Shown: positions 1 through 6,682 of the stretch, one piece after another
Layout of the letters: each line of letters starts with the position of its first letter
Position numbering within the stretch: the first letter of the stretch is position 1
Assembly (NCBI GenBank): GCA_003219995.1
Contig: QHRC01000075.1
Location: forward strand, 25,056-36,292
From: Verrucomicrobiota bacterium
GTDB taxonomy: Bacteria; Verrucomicrobiota; Verrucomicrobiia; Chthoniobacterales; UBA10450
DNA length: 11,237 nucleotides
Reading direction: 5' to 3'
Notes under the pieces: model-generated
What the model was told of the DNA's origin: nothing
The model's database searches: none
The model's input: the letters and a program-made list of their open reading frames with translations, nothing else
Made by a program: the position numbers and the translations under genes

Positions 1-332
1 AAAAGGTTGAGCAAGGCGTCCTGACCCTGAATCAATATCTCGGTTACGATTTAAACACGGTTGAATTTGCGATTCGCGACGGTGTTCCGGTGGCGATCGA
101 TTTTTGCAACCCGGCGCCGGATGCGGAAGCAGCCAACGTCGGGCAGGCAAACTTCGAATGGGTCGTGGAAGCGGTTTCAGAGATGGCGATCCGTAAAGCC
201 CGTGAGCATGCTCCCGGTCGTGACAATTTGAGCTGGGGCAAGTTCGTTCATGCCGCAGTAACGCAGCGTTCGTTAGGCGAACTCGCCCAAGATCGACAAT
301 CGCTCTCGCGCCTTAATCGGGTGTCATCCTGA
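1..332 (+). CDS. ATP-grasp ligase, C-terminal fragment (5' end outside window)
   Basis: The frame is open from base 3 to the TGA at 330-332, giving the last 109 residues of a protein that begins upstream of the window. The segment NTVEFAIRDGVPVAIDFCNP followed by APDAE resembles the last strands of an ATP-grasp domain of the RimK/glutathione-synthase-like kind, where the acidic and Asn residues of a D-x-x-N-P stretch would bind Mg-ATP. Such enzymes join a carboxylate to an amine using ATP. The next gene is a carboxylate-amine ligase and an aminopeptidase follows, so a role in making a small peptide or amide is plausible but inferred. The final residues (VSS-stop) are encoded by the edge of a dispersed palindromic repeat, so the natural C-terminus may have been altered. 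Substrate unknown. The family call rests on recognition of about 75 residues and is moderately sure. Confidence 0.6.
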   Translation, partial: KVEQGVLTLNQYLGYDLNTVEFAIRDGVPVAIDFCNPAPDAEAANVGQANFEWVVEAVSEMAIRKAREHAPGRDNLSWGKFVHAAVTQRSLGELAQDRQSLSRLNRVSS

Positions 333-438
333 GCGGAGCGAAGGACCTCACATTTGGATTTTTGGTTACGCAAGAAGTCCTAGGGTAGCGTTCGAGCTTG
401 CGTGAGGTCCATCGTCGTCTGCGCGACTCGGGATGACA
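322..438. repeat. Palindromic intergenic repeat, family A copy 1
   Basis: The left arm (322-351) starts TGTCATCCTGAGCGGAGCG and ends GGACCTCAC. The right arm (402-438) starts GTGAGGTCC and ends GGGATGACA. The two arms are inverted copies with an imperfect middle and about 50 bases between them, so the transcript could fold into a long hairpin. The same arm sequence recurs at 4409-4502 and 5741-5772. It fills most of the gap between the ATP-grasp fragment and the carboxylate-amine ligase and overlaps the stop codon of the former. It resembles a REP/MITE-type element. No coding capacity seen. Confidence 0.8.
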
Positions 439-478
439 GGGCTTTGTTTTTGAGAGAAGTTTGTCGGCGGCGCTCACA

Positions 479-1606
479 ATGAAAGACCACGTTTACACCC
501 TCGGCATCGAAGAAGAATTCGCGATTGTCGATCCGGAGACGCGCGAGCTGCGCTCGCACATTCAGGAAATTCTCGAAGGCGGAAAAGTCATGCTCAGGGA
601 GCAAATCAAGCCGGAGATGCACCAATCGGTCGTCGAGCTCGGCACGGAAATTTGCCAGTCGATCGTGGATGCCCGCGAGCACGTCGTCGAATTGCGGAGC
701 AAGCTCGCCGAGCTGGCCGGGCGCGGCGGACTAAAGATCGCATCAGTCGGCACGCATCCATTTTCGCATTGGCACGATCAACTCATCACTGAAGGCGAGC
801 GTTATCAGGAGATCGTCAAGGACATGCAATTGCTCGCGCGCGCGAATCTCATCTTCGGTTTACACGTGCACGTCGGCATTCCCGAACGTGCATCGGCCAT
901 TCACGTCATGAATCAGGCCCGCTATTTCTTGCCGCACATTTATGCGTTGTCAGTCAACTCGCCTTTCTGGGTTGGGCACAACACCGGATTGAAAGGCTAC
1001 CGGCTCAAAGTGTTCGAGCGTTTTCCGCGCACCGGCATTCCGGATGCGTTCGAATCGCTCTCCGAGTACGAGGATTACTGCAAGCTGCTGGTCAAAACCG
1101 GGTGCGTCGATAACGCGAAGAAAATCTGGTGGGACATTCGCCTGCACCCTTTCTTCGACACACTCGAAGTCCGCGTGTGCGATGCGCAATCGCGCGTGGA
1201 TGACACGCTTGCCATCACCGCGCTGATCCAGGCGGTCATTGCCAAGTTGTTCAAGTTGCTTCGGCAAAACACGACCTTTCGCGTTTATCGCCGTCGGCTT
1301 CTCGATGAAAATCGCTGGCGCGCCACGCGCTACGGCATCGACGGCAAGCTGATCGATTTTGGGCGCGAAGCCGAAGTCGATACGCGAAGTCTTTTAAACG
1401 AGCTGCTCGAATTTGTTTCCACCGAAGTCGAGGAGCTCGGCAGCAGAAAAGAAATGGCGCACATCGAGCGGATCATGCGCGAAGGCACCGGCGCGGATCG
1501 GCAATTGGCCGCGTTCGAGCGCACGAACGACATGAAAGCGGTTGTCGATCAAATCGTCGAGGAAACCTATGAAGGCCTGAACATCGCGAGAGCGAACGTG
1601 GCCTAG
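479..1606 (+). CDS. YbdK/GCS2-family carboxylate-amine ligase (glutamate-cysteine ligase-like)
   Basis: Predicted ATP-dependent ligase of the glutamate-cysteine ligase type 2 (YbdK) family, which forms gamma-glutamyl or other amide bonds in the cytoplasm. Visible family signatures are LGIEEEF near residues 8-14 (metal/ATP-binding acidic strand), GTHPFSHW, GLHVHVGIP near residue 127, WWDIRLHP and TLEVRVCDAQ. The 375-aa length is normal for the family. The start is taken as ATG 479, because the family begins just before the L-G-I-E motif. A TTG in frame at 461 would add six residues and cannot be excluded. Neither start has a clear ribosome binding site. The gene follows an ATP-grasp gene and is followed 54 bases later by an M29-type aminopeptidase in the same direction, suggesting co-expression. 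Family members often show weak or unknown activity in vivo, so the real substrate pair is open. Confidence 0.9.
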   Translation: MKDHVYTLGIEEEFAIVDPETRELRSHIQEILEGGKVMLREQIKPEMHQSVVELGTEICQSIVDAREHVVELRSKLAELAGRGGLKIASVGTHPFSHWHDQLITEGERYQEIVKDMQLLARANLIFGLHVHVGIPERASAIHVMNQARYFLPHIYALSVNSPFWVGHNTGLKGYRLKVFERFPRTGIPDAFESLSEYEDYCKLLVKTGCVDNAKKIWWDIRLHPFFDTLEVRVCDAQSRVDDTLAITALIQAVIAKLFKLLRQNTTFRVYRRRLLDENRWRATRYGIDGKLIDFGREAEVDTRSLLNELLEFVSTEVEELGSRKEMAHIERIMREGTGADRQLAAFERTNDMKAVVDQIVEETYEGLNIARANVA

Positions 1607-1660
1607 CGTCTGCTGGTTTGCCCGGTGGCGATTTCCGCGTAATTCTCATCACTTTCCGAA

Positions 1661-2686
1661 ATGCCTGATCGACTCGCCGCCGTTAACATCGACATCGACC
1701 CGGAGCTGGTTCCGGGTGCGCACAATGCCGTAAGCGTTTGCCTTCAGCTAACGCCGGGAGAGCGGGTCACGATCATTACGGACGATGCAACCTCCGACAT
1801 CGCAGCCGCATTGCGAGCTGAAGTCGAAGCAGTCGGTTCGGAACACACGGTCTTCGTTTTGGAAAACTACGCGTCTCGTCCGCTCACAGCGATGCCGCAA
1901 AATATTCTCGACGATCTGGCCCAATCGCAAGTGTCGATCTTTTGCGCGCAGACTCAGCCCGGCGAGCTCAGCTCGCGCATGCAGATGAGCGATGTCGTGA
2001 ATAAAAAACACATTCGCCACGGCCACATGGTCAACATCACCCGGCAGATCATGATGGAAGGAATGCGCGCCGATTTTCGCGCGATCGATGCGCTCAGCCA
2101 GCGCTTGATCGAACGCGCGCGTCACGCGGAGCGAATCATCTGCCGGACCCCGCGCGGCACCAATTTTGAAGCCGAATTTTCGCCGAAACTAAAATGGTTG
2201 AAGACGAGCGGGATCATCACGCCGGAAAAATGGGGAAATCTTCCGGGCGGCGAAATTTTCACCGCACCGGGCAACACCAACGGGAGATTCGTCGTCGACG
2301 GCGTGGTCGGCGATTATCTCTGCAACAAATACGGCGATTTGAAGGACAATCCGCTCACGATTGAGGTGAAGAACAACCGTATTGTCGATCTTCGCTGCGA
2401 CTATAAAGAGTTGCTCGAAGATTTCCGCGCTTACACCGGCACGGATGAAAACAGCAATCGGGTCGGCGAATTCGCCATTGGCACGAACACCGCGTGCACA
2501 CACGTCATCGGCAACATTTTGCAGGACGAAAAAATTCCCGGCGTCCACATTGCCTTCGGTCATCCTTACGCCGAACACACCGGCGCGAACTGGGTCTCCA
2601 AGACGCATATCGACTGCGTCGGGCGCGACTTTGACATCTGGTTCGACGGCGAACAGGTGATGCGCGCCGGGAAGTTTTTAGTGTGA
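1661..2686 (+). CDS. M29-type (AmpS/AmpT-like) metallo-aminopeptidase
   Basis: A 341-aa protein resembling the leucyl aminopeptidase/aminopeptidase T group (COG2309, peptidase family M29), which removes N-terminal residues from short peptides with a two-metal centre. Candidate metal ligands fall in family-like order: Glu198 in LPGGEIFTAP, Glu270 in VGEFAIGTN, His296/His301 in HIAFGHPYAEHTG, and His316/Asp318 in THIDC. The N-terminal part (LTPGERVTIITDDAT) matches the Rossmann-like start of the family. The protein is shorter than the roughly 400-aa thermophilic members. There is no signal peptide, so it is cytoplasmic. ATG 1661 is preceded by CACTTTCCGAA, with no ribosome binding site. Its place between amide ligases suggests it trims or recycles a peptide they make, which is an inference. 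Individual metal ligands are assigned by pattern, not by alignment. Confidence 0.75.
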   Translation: MPDRLAAVNIDIDPELVPGAHNAVSVCLQLTPGERVTIITDDATSDIAAALRAEVEAVGSEHTVFVLENYASRPLTAMPQNILDDLAQSQVSIFCAQTQPGELSSRMQMSDVVNKKHIRHGHMVNITRQIMMEGMRADFRAIDALSQRLIERARHAERIICRTPRGTNFEAEFSPKLKWLKTSGIITPEKWGNLPGGEIFTAPGNTNGRFVVDGVVGDYLCNKYGDLKDNPLTIEVKNNRIVDLRCDYKELLEDFRAYTGTDENSNRVGEFAIGTNTACTHVIGNILQDEKIPGVHIAFGHPYAEHTGANWVSKTHIDCVGRDFDIWFDGEQVMRAGKFLV

Positions 2687-2830
2687 GTGGATTTGAGCAG
2701 TCCCTTGCTCGACGTCAGGAAGTGCGCCCCAGGCGCCACATTGAACATCATCCGCGGAGCGGCCTATCCACCCAGCTTTGTGAAATTGTTTTCGCTGGCG
2801 CGAACGGCGTCGGCGCGAGAGAAATAAGTC

Positions 2831-2851
2831 GGACGGATCGGAGATCCGTCC
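2831..2851. repeat. Perfect 9-bp hairpin just upstream of the 2861 gene
   Basis: GGACGGATC at 2831-2839 and GATCCGTCC at 2843-2851 are exact inverted copies around a 3-base loop (GGA), followed by CTACC. The hairpin ends nine bases before the ATG at 2861, so it occupies the place of a ribosome binding site. There is no T-run, so it does not look like an intrinsic terminator. It may be a small dispersed repeat or an attenuating leader hairpin. Confidence 0.7.
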
Positions 2852-2860
2852 CTACCTGAA

Positions 2861-4048
2861 ATGGATCCGGAACTTCGCTCGCGATTCAACGCTGACTTCA
2901 CGCCGGAAAAATACGCTGCGCTCCTGCGTTGCGTGAATGAGACAGAAAAATGGCCGGCCGACTTCCGGATTTCAGAAACACCGATTTTTTTGACGCGTGA
3001 GTTCACCGATCTAGTCACACGCGCGGCAAATGAGATTGTCGATCTTACACGCACGGCCGAGTTCGCACGGCACGCGGCCTCAGCGATCCCAAAAGGTTTG
3101 GAGGTCCCGAATGAATCGGCGCATCCAAATTTTATCGTGGTCGATTTTGGGATTTGCACCGAGGGCGCTCAGCTTGTGCCACGGTTGATCGAGCTGCAGG
3201 CATTTCCGAGCCTGTTTGGATTTCAACTGCTGGTCTTACATTGCCTGCGCAAAGCTTATCCGGCAATCCCGCGCAATTGGACCTCGTCATTTGGCGGAAT
3301 CAAAGACCATGCTTACATCGAGCTGCTGCGACGGACGATCGTCGGCGATGCCGATCTGGAAAATGTAATTTTACTCGAGATCGAACCGGAGAAACAAAAA
3401 ACGCGCATCGACTTCGCCGCGACGAAAACGCTTCTCGGCATCCGCTCAGTTTGCCTGACCAAAATCAAAAAAAGCGGCCCGCAATTATTTTATGAGCGTG
3501 CCGGGCGCGAAGTGCGGATCGAGCGGATTTATAACCGCGTTATTTTCGACGAACTGCTGCGACGACCAGAGTTGGGTATCGGGTTCGGTTTTCACGATGA
3601 TCTCGATGTGAGGTGGGTCGGTCATCCGAATTGGTATTTTCGGATCAGCAAACATTCGTTGCCGTTTTTGAACACAGAACATTCATTGCCCGCGTTCTTC
3701 GCGGACGAATTTCCAGCCGATGCCAGGATTGACAATTACGTTTTGAAGCCGCTTTATTCCTTCGCAGGTCTCGGCGTCGACATGGAACCAACGCGGGAAA
3801 AACTTTCCGCGCTGGAAAATCCGAGCAATTGGATTCTGCAAAAGAAAGTGAGCTACGCGGAGTTTGTTCGAACACCGGGCGGGCCGAAATCAAAAGCCGA
3901 AATCCGGATGATGTTCATCTGGCCGGAGAACGGCGAACCGATTCTGGTGAACAATCTTGTCCGCATGAGCCAGGGCAAAATGATGGGCGTCGATTTCAAC
4001 AAAGATAAAACCTGGGTCGGCTCCAGCATCGCGCTGCACGAAGATTGA
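2861..4048 (+). CDS. Uncharacterised ATP-grasp-like ligase
   Basis: A conserved 395-aa protein of unknown function with a soluble, signal-less sequence. The C-terminal third looks like an ATP-grasp fold: NYVLKPLYSFAGLG near residues 290-305 (ATP-binding Lys and glycine-rich loop), NWILQKKVSY near 320-330, KAEIRMMFIW near 345-354, and NNLVRMSQGKMMGV followed by NKDKTWVG to about 387. The N-terminal half holds PNFIVVDFGI and RLIELQAFPSLFGFQ, which recalls the acidic metal-binding strand found early in circularly permuted ATP-grasp enzymes such as glutathionylspermidine synthase. ENVILLEI and RIYNRVIFDEL are further strongly patterned blocks. I recognise it as a conserved family but know no function. 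It lies 174 bases after the aminopeptidase in the same direction, behind a perfect hairpin, and may be a further ligase of the same pathway. Start ATG 2861 has no clear ribosome binding site. Confidence 0.6.
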   Translation: MDPELRSRFNADFTPEKYAALLRCVNETEKWPADFRISETPIFLTREFTDLVTRAANEIVDLTRTAEFARHAASAIPKGLEVPNESAHPNFIVVDFGICTEGAQLVPRLIELQAFPSLFGFQLLVLHCLRKAYPAIPRNWTSSFGGIKDHAYIELLRRTIVGDADLENVILLEIEPEKQKTRIDFAATKTLLGIRSVCLTKIKKSGPQLFYERAGREVRIERIYNRVIFDELLRRPELGIGFGFHDDLDVRWVGHPNWYFRISKHSLPFLNTEHSLPAFFADEFPADARIDNYVLKPLYSFAGLGVDMEPTREKLSALENPSNWILQKKVSYAEFVRTPGGPKSKAEIRMMFIWPENGEPILVNNLVRMSQGKMMGVDFNKDKTWVGSSIALHED

Positions 4049-4078
4049 TCCGCAGATTTCGCAGGCTTACGCAGATTT
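4048..4078. repeat. Short periodic repeat (CGCAGATTT units)
   Basis: Three head-to-tail units, CGCAGATTT (4051-4059), CGCAGGCTTA (4060-4069) and CGCAGATTT (4070-4078), follow ATCC and begin at the last base of the stop codon of the upstream gene. This pattern is a familiar kind of dispersed intergenic repeat in several bacterial phyla. It abuts a second, hairpin-rich repeat. Confidence 0.65.
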
Positions 4079-4127
4079 GTAGGGGAAGCCGTTCGCTTCC
4101 CATGGGACGCTGACAGCGTCCCCTACA
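4078..4127. repeat. Three-stem hairpin repeat
   Basis: An outer stem pairs TGTAGGGG (4078-4085) with CCCCTACA (4120-4127). Inside it, GGGAAGC (4083-4089) can pair with GCTTCCC (4095-4101), and GGGACGCT (4104-4111) with AGCGTCCC (4115-4122). Some bases are shared, so the outer and inner stems partly compete. It ends inside the last codons of the DUF3303-like gene on the other strand and lies between two converging genes, so it could help end transcription. A short T-run (4129-4134) follows on the + strand. Confidence 0.75.
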
Positions 4128-4413
4128 ATTTTTTGCCCATGATCTCTCGCACTTCTGCCGATGTGCGCACGGGCACGATCTCGAAAACCATTAGGTCCCG
4201 CCAATTGTCGATCCAACGATCGAACAGTGCGAAGTCTTCAGTTTGCATGAGCTGCCAACAGACCTTGAAATCGTGATCAATCCAGCTTGAAACATATTCC
4301 AGGCCTTCGGGCATCATTCGGCCTTTCTCGCGAAAGCGTCGATAAATCGCCGGCGCAGCGTTTTCTTTGAAATGCTCGATCACCATGTAAAGCATGTGCT
4401 TTTCTACCGTCAT
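4123..4413 (-). CDS. Small DUF3303-like protein
   Basis: A 96-aa soluble protein with the pattern MLYMVIEHF, then YRRFREKGRMMPEGLEYVSS, then CWQLMQTED and LFDRWIDNW. I associate this with the DUF3303 group, which are small ferredoxin-fold-like stand-alone proteins of unknown role. The longest reading starts at 4413, but that ATG and the next bases belong to a palindromic repeat. The family-like start MLYMVIE corresponds to an ATG at 4395 and may be the ancestral or true one. Neither has a ribosome binding site. The gene follows kbl on the same strand, with only the repeat between them, so the two are probably co-transcribed. No link to threonine catabolism is known. Confidence 0.65.
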   Translation of the reverse strand: MTVEKHMLYMVIEHFKENAAPAIYRRFREKGRMMPEGLEYVSSWIDHDFKVCWQLMQTEDFALFDRWIDNWRDLMVFEIVPVRTSAEVREIMGKKL

Positions 4414-4502
4414 TCCGAGCGAAGTCGAGGAATCCCGTTGCCTTAGCTCTCAGGTTACGCCGCGGGATCCTTCGACTCCGCTTCGCTGCGCTCAGGATGA
4501 CA
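4409..4502. repeat. Palindromic intergenic repeat, family A copy 2
   Basis: The left arm (4409-4437) begins GTCATTCCGAGCGAAGTCGA and ends GAATCCCG. The right arm (4463-4502) begins CGGGATCCTTCGACT and ends CTCAGGATGACA, an inverted and slightly longer version. It matches copy 1 (322-438) at the arm ends. It makes up the entire spacer between kbl and the DUF3303-like gene and overlaps both coding ends. Confidence 0.85.
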
Positions 4503-5685
4503 GCGCTCTTAATTCTTTATTCGTTTCTGCAAAGGCATCGACGGCGAATTCCAGATCTTCGCGGGAATGGGCGGCCGAGACCTGGGTGCGGACGCGGGCG
4601 GTGCCGTGGGGGACGACCGGATAGAAAAAGCCGATGACATAAACGCCTTTCTCGAGCATGCGCGCGGCGAACTTTTGCGATTTGGCGGCGTCGCCGATCA
4701 TGATTGGGACAATCGGATGGGTGCCGGGCTTGATCGTCAGGCCGCGCTCGGTCAATGCGGCGCGAAAATATTTTGTGTTTTCCTCAAGCTTGTCACGCAA
4801 TTCGGTGGAAGCGCTGAGCAATTCGAGCGCCTTCAACGAAGCGGCGACGACCGGTGGCGCGATCGTGTTGGAAAACAGATAGGGACGCGATCGTTGCCGT
4901 AAAAGATCGACAATCTCTTTGCGACCGCTGGTGTAGCCGCCGCTGGCGCCGCCGAGCGCTTTGCCGAGCGTGCCGGTGATGATGTCGATCTTACCCATCA
5001 CGCCACAATGCTCGTGCGTGCCACGGCCGGTCTTGCCCAGAAATCCAGCAGCGTGGGCATCGTCGATCATAGTGAGCGCGTCATATTTTTCGGCAAGATC
5101 GACAATCGCTTTCAAGTTCGCGATCGTTCCGTCCATCGAGAAACAGCCGTCTGTCGCGATCAAACGAAAGCGCGCGCCTTTCGCGGCAGCCAGCTGCGCT
5201 TCGAGATCGGCCATATCGCTGTGCTTGCAACGAAAGCGCTGCGCTTTGCAGAGCCGAATGCCGTCGATGATGCTGGCGTGATTCAATTCATCGCTGATGA
5301 CTGCATCCTCATCGGTGAGCAGTGTTTCGAACAGACCGCCATTTGCATCGAAACATGATGGGTAAAGAATGGTGTCCTCAGTCCCGAGGAATTTTGTGAG
5401 TGAAGCTTCGAGTTGTTTGTGAATGTCCTGCGTGCCGCAGATGAAGCGGACGCTGGCCATGCCAAAGCCATGAGTGTCGAGCGCTTGCTTCGCGGCAGCG
5501 ATGAGCGCGGGATGATCGGCCAGGCCGAGATAATTGTTCGCGCACATGTTGAGCACGCGTTTGCCGCCGGCGATCTCGATCTTCGCATCTTGCGGACTGG
5601 TGATGATGCGCTCGGTTTTGTAAAGACCCTGCGATCTTATTTCCTCTAGTGTGCGCGAAACCTGCTGTTCAAATTGGTCGAACAT
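4492..5685 (-). CDS. kbl: Glycine C-acetyltransferase (2-amino-3-ketobutyrate CoA ligase)
   Basis: A PLP enzyme of the alpha-oxoamine synthase family that splits 2-amino-3-oxobutyrate with CoA into glycine and acetyl-CoA, the second step of threonine catabolism. Strong signatures are [30 protein letters not shown], the cofactor-binding [10 protein letters not shown] (Asp208-Asp209) and [18 protein letters not shown] with the Schiff-base Lys242. The C-terminal [20 protein letters not shown] is typical. ATG 5685 gives 397 aa, against 398 in E. coli. A TTG two codons upstream (5691) is possible but less likely. No ribosome binding site is seen. The last residues and the TGA come from a palindromic repeat. 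Its partner tdh is on the same strand but about 2.2 kb upstream, so the usual kbl-tdh pairing is broken here. Confidence 0.95.
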   Translation of the reverse strand: MFDQFEQQVSRTLEEIRSQGLYKTERIITSPQDAKIEIAGGKRVLNMCANNYLGLADHPALIAAAKQALDTHGFGMASVRFICGTQDIHKQLEASLTKFLGTEDTILYPSCFDANGGLFETLLTDEDAVISDELNHASIIDGIRLCKAQRFRCKHSDMADLEAQLAAAKGARFRLIATDGCFSMDGTIANLKAIVDLAEKYDALTMIDDAHAAGFLGKTGRGTHEHCGVMGKIDIITGTLGKALGGASGGYTSGRKEIVDLLRQRSRPYLFSNTIAPPVVAASLKALELLSASTELRDKLEENTKYFRAALTERGLTIKPGTHPIVPIMIGDAAKSQKFAARMLEKGVYVIGFFYPVVPHGTARVRTQVSAAHSREDLEFAVDAFAETNKELRALSS

Positions 5686-5740
5686 GATCAAACGTTGGGC
5701 GTGGGACGGGATTTGGCAAAGAAGATGTCAATCTTTAGAG

Positions 5741-5772
5741 CAAGAGATTTCTCGACTTCGCTCGAAATGACA
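5741..5772. repeat. Half copy of palindromic repeat family A
   Basis: On the minus strand this reads TGTCATTTCGAGCGAAGTCG followed by AGAAATCTCTTG, closely matching the left arm of the copy at 4409-4437. No second arm is evident nearby, so it is a solo or decayed copy. It lies between the divergent kbl and lipoprotein starts and could affect their promoters. Confidence 0.7.
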
Positions 5773-5817
5773 ACTTGACCGGTTGTGAATAACTGTTAAT
5801 AACTTTCCCGATCTCCC

Positions 5818-6564
5818 TTGCGGACCACCCAGATACTTTTTCTTTCGCTGCTTGCGACCGGCGCTCTCTTTCTTGGCGCTTGCGGAACGACCAGAACACG
5901 CGCCCTCCCGCAATATGAACCGCCGCTGGCAAAAACAGACTTCCAAAATGTGCGCATGACCGCCTACACGCACACCGAAAGCGACCATCGCGAATTCACC
6001 AATCACAACGCACTGGGCGGCGAACTCCATGCCGCCGGTCCGGCGATTCATCGAGCCGAAAACATCGTGCGCGCGCTCGCCGTTTCCGATACCGAAGATG
6101 TCGGTCTGCGCCGTGTCTCCAACTCGGGGGTGGCTCTTCAGCCTTTCTCTGCGGACGAAACCCGGCCAGTCGTGCGCGTGACGACGATCAAGCGTGTTAC
6201 CAAAACAACACGCCGCGTGAAACGCGCAATCGGCGTTACTAGAGCGCCACGAATCGGCAGCGCTGCGGCTGATTGGTCGCGCTGGCCGGTGGGTACGACG
6301 TTTCGTTTGCTTTCAACCGGACAAATCTATCGTGTTGACGATTATGGTTGGGCGCTCTCGGGGCGTAACACGATCGATCTTTACATGGCGAACTCGCGCG
6401 ACATGAACACATGGGGCGCGCGCCAGGAACCGATTCAAATTCTCCATTGGGGCGATCCGCAGCAAAGTTTGCAGTTTCTCCAATCCCACCAGGACTACAA
6501 ACACATCAAACGGATGGTCCTGGAACTCGAAGGCCAAGACGCGGCGGCTGCGAGCTTGGAATAG
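5818..6564 (+). CDS. Lipoprotein with a 3D (MltA-type) domain
   Basis: A 248-aa predicted lipoprotein. The N-terminus MRTTQILFLSLLATGALFLG is a signal peptide leading to the lipobox LGAC with Cys22, so the protein should be lipid-anchored in the cell envelope. The only usable start is the TTG at 5818: a stop lies at 5800-5802 and the next ATG falls beyond the lipobox. The mature part shows the elements of the 3D domain: VRMTAYTHTESDH (about 45-57), SAAADWSRWPVGT (148-160), and RVDDYGWALSGRNTIDLYM with Asp174, Asp175 and Asp187. This double-psi barrel is found in lytic transglycosylase MltA and resuscitation-factor-like proteins, which suggests peptidoglycan binding or cleavage. About 75 residues, partly Arg/Lys-rich, separate the first block from the rest. 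It sits on the opposite strand to its neighbours and looks monocistronic. Confidence 0.75.
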   Translation: MRTTQILFLSLLATGALFLGACGTTRTRALPQYEPPLAKTDFQNVRMTAYTHTESDHREFTNHNALGGELHAAGPAIHRAENIVRALAVSDTEDVGLRRVSNSGVALQPFSADETRPVVRVTTIKRVTKTTRRVKRAIGVTRAPRIGSAAADWSRWPVGTTFRLLSTGQIYRVDDYGWALSGRNTIDLYMANSRDMNTWGARQEPIQILHWGDPQQSLQFLQSHQDYKHIKRMVLELEGQDAAAASLE

Positions 6565-6582
6565 CGAAGGGTCACAGCTGGC

Positions 6583-6644
6583 GCTCGGTTCTAATTACCG
6601 AGCAGCTTCACTGATAGAATTCATCGCCAAAGGGAAATGAATTC
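6583..6644. other. Two inverted repeats between convergent genes
   Basis: GCTCGGT (6583-6589) pairs with ACCGAGC (6597-6603) around seven bases, and GAATTCAT (6617-6624) pairs with ATGAATTC (6637-6644) around twelve. They lie in the 118-base gap where the lipoprotein and methyltransferase genes converge, so they may act as a two-way transcription stop. Neither has an adjoining T-run, so the terminator reading is weak. Confidence 0.35.
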
Positions 6645-6682
6645 AAGAACAAGTTTTTGAAACTGCCGCGCTTTCAAACACG

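Noticed and set aside
461..478. TTG start giving the carboxylate-amine ligase six more residues
   Set aside because: ATG 479 fits the usual distance to the LGIEEEF motif. The purine stretch before 461 is poorly spaced. It remains an alternative.
1748..2608. Long antisense open frames (1748-2125 and 2189-2608) opposite the aminopeptidase
   Set aside because: They are shadow frames of a GC-rich coding gene with clear protein signatures on the + strand.
2687..2827. 46-codon open frame starting with GTG directly after the aminopeptidase stop
   Set aside because: No recognisable sequence, no ribosome binding site, short enough to occur by chance, and antisense frames are open in the same place.
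5784..5792. Sequence matching a DnaA box on the minus strand (TTATTCACA)
   Set aside because: A single match in a short AT-rich gap, with no cluster of boxes and no dnaA, dnaN or other origin-associated genes nearby.
5775..5803. Possible promoter for the lipoprotein (TTGACC with AATAAC 17 bases on)
   Set aside because: The -10 match is only 4 of 6, the region is AT-rich by chance, and the organism's promoter consensus is unknown. Not strong enough to list.
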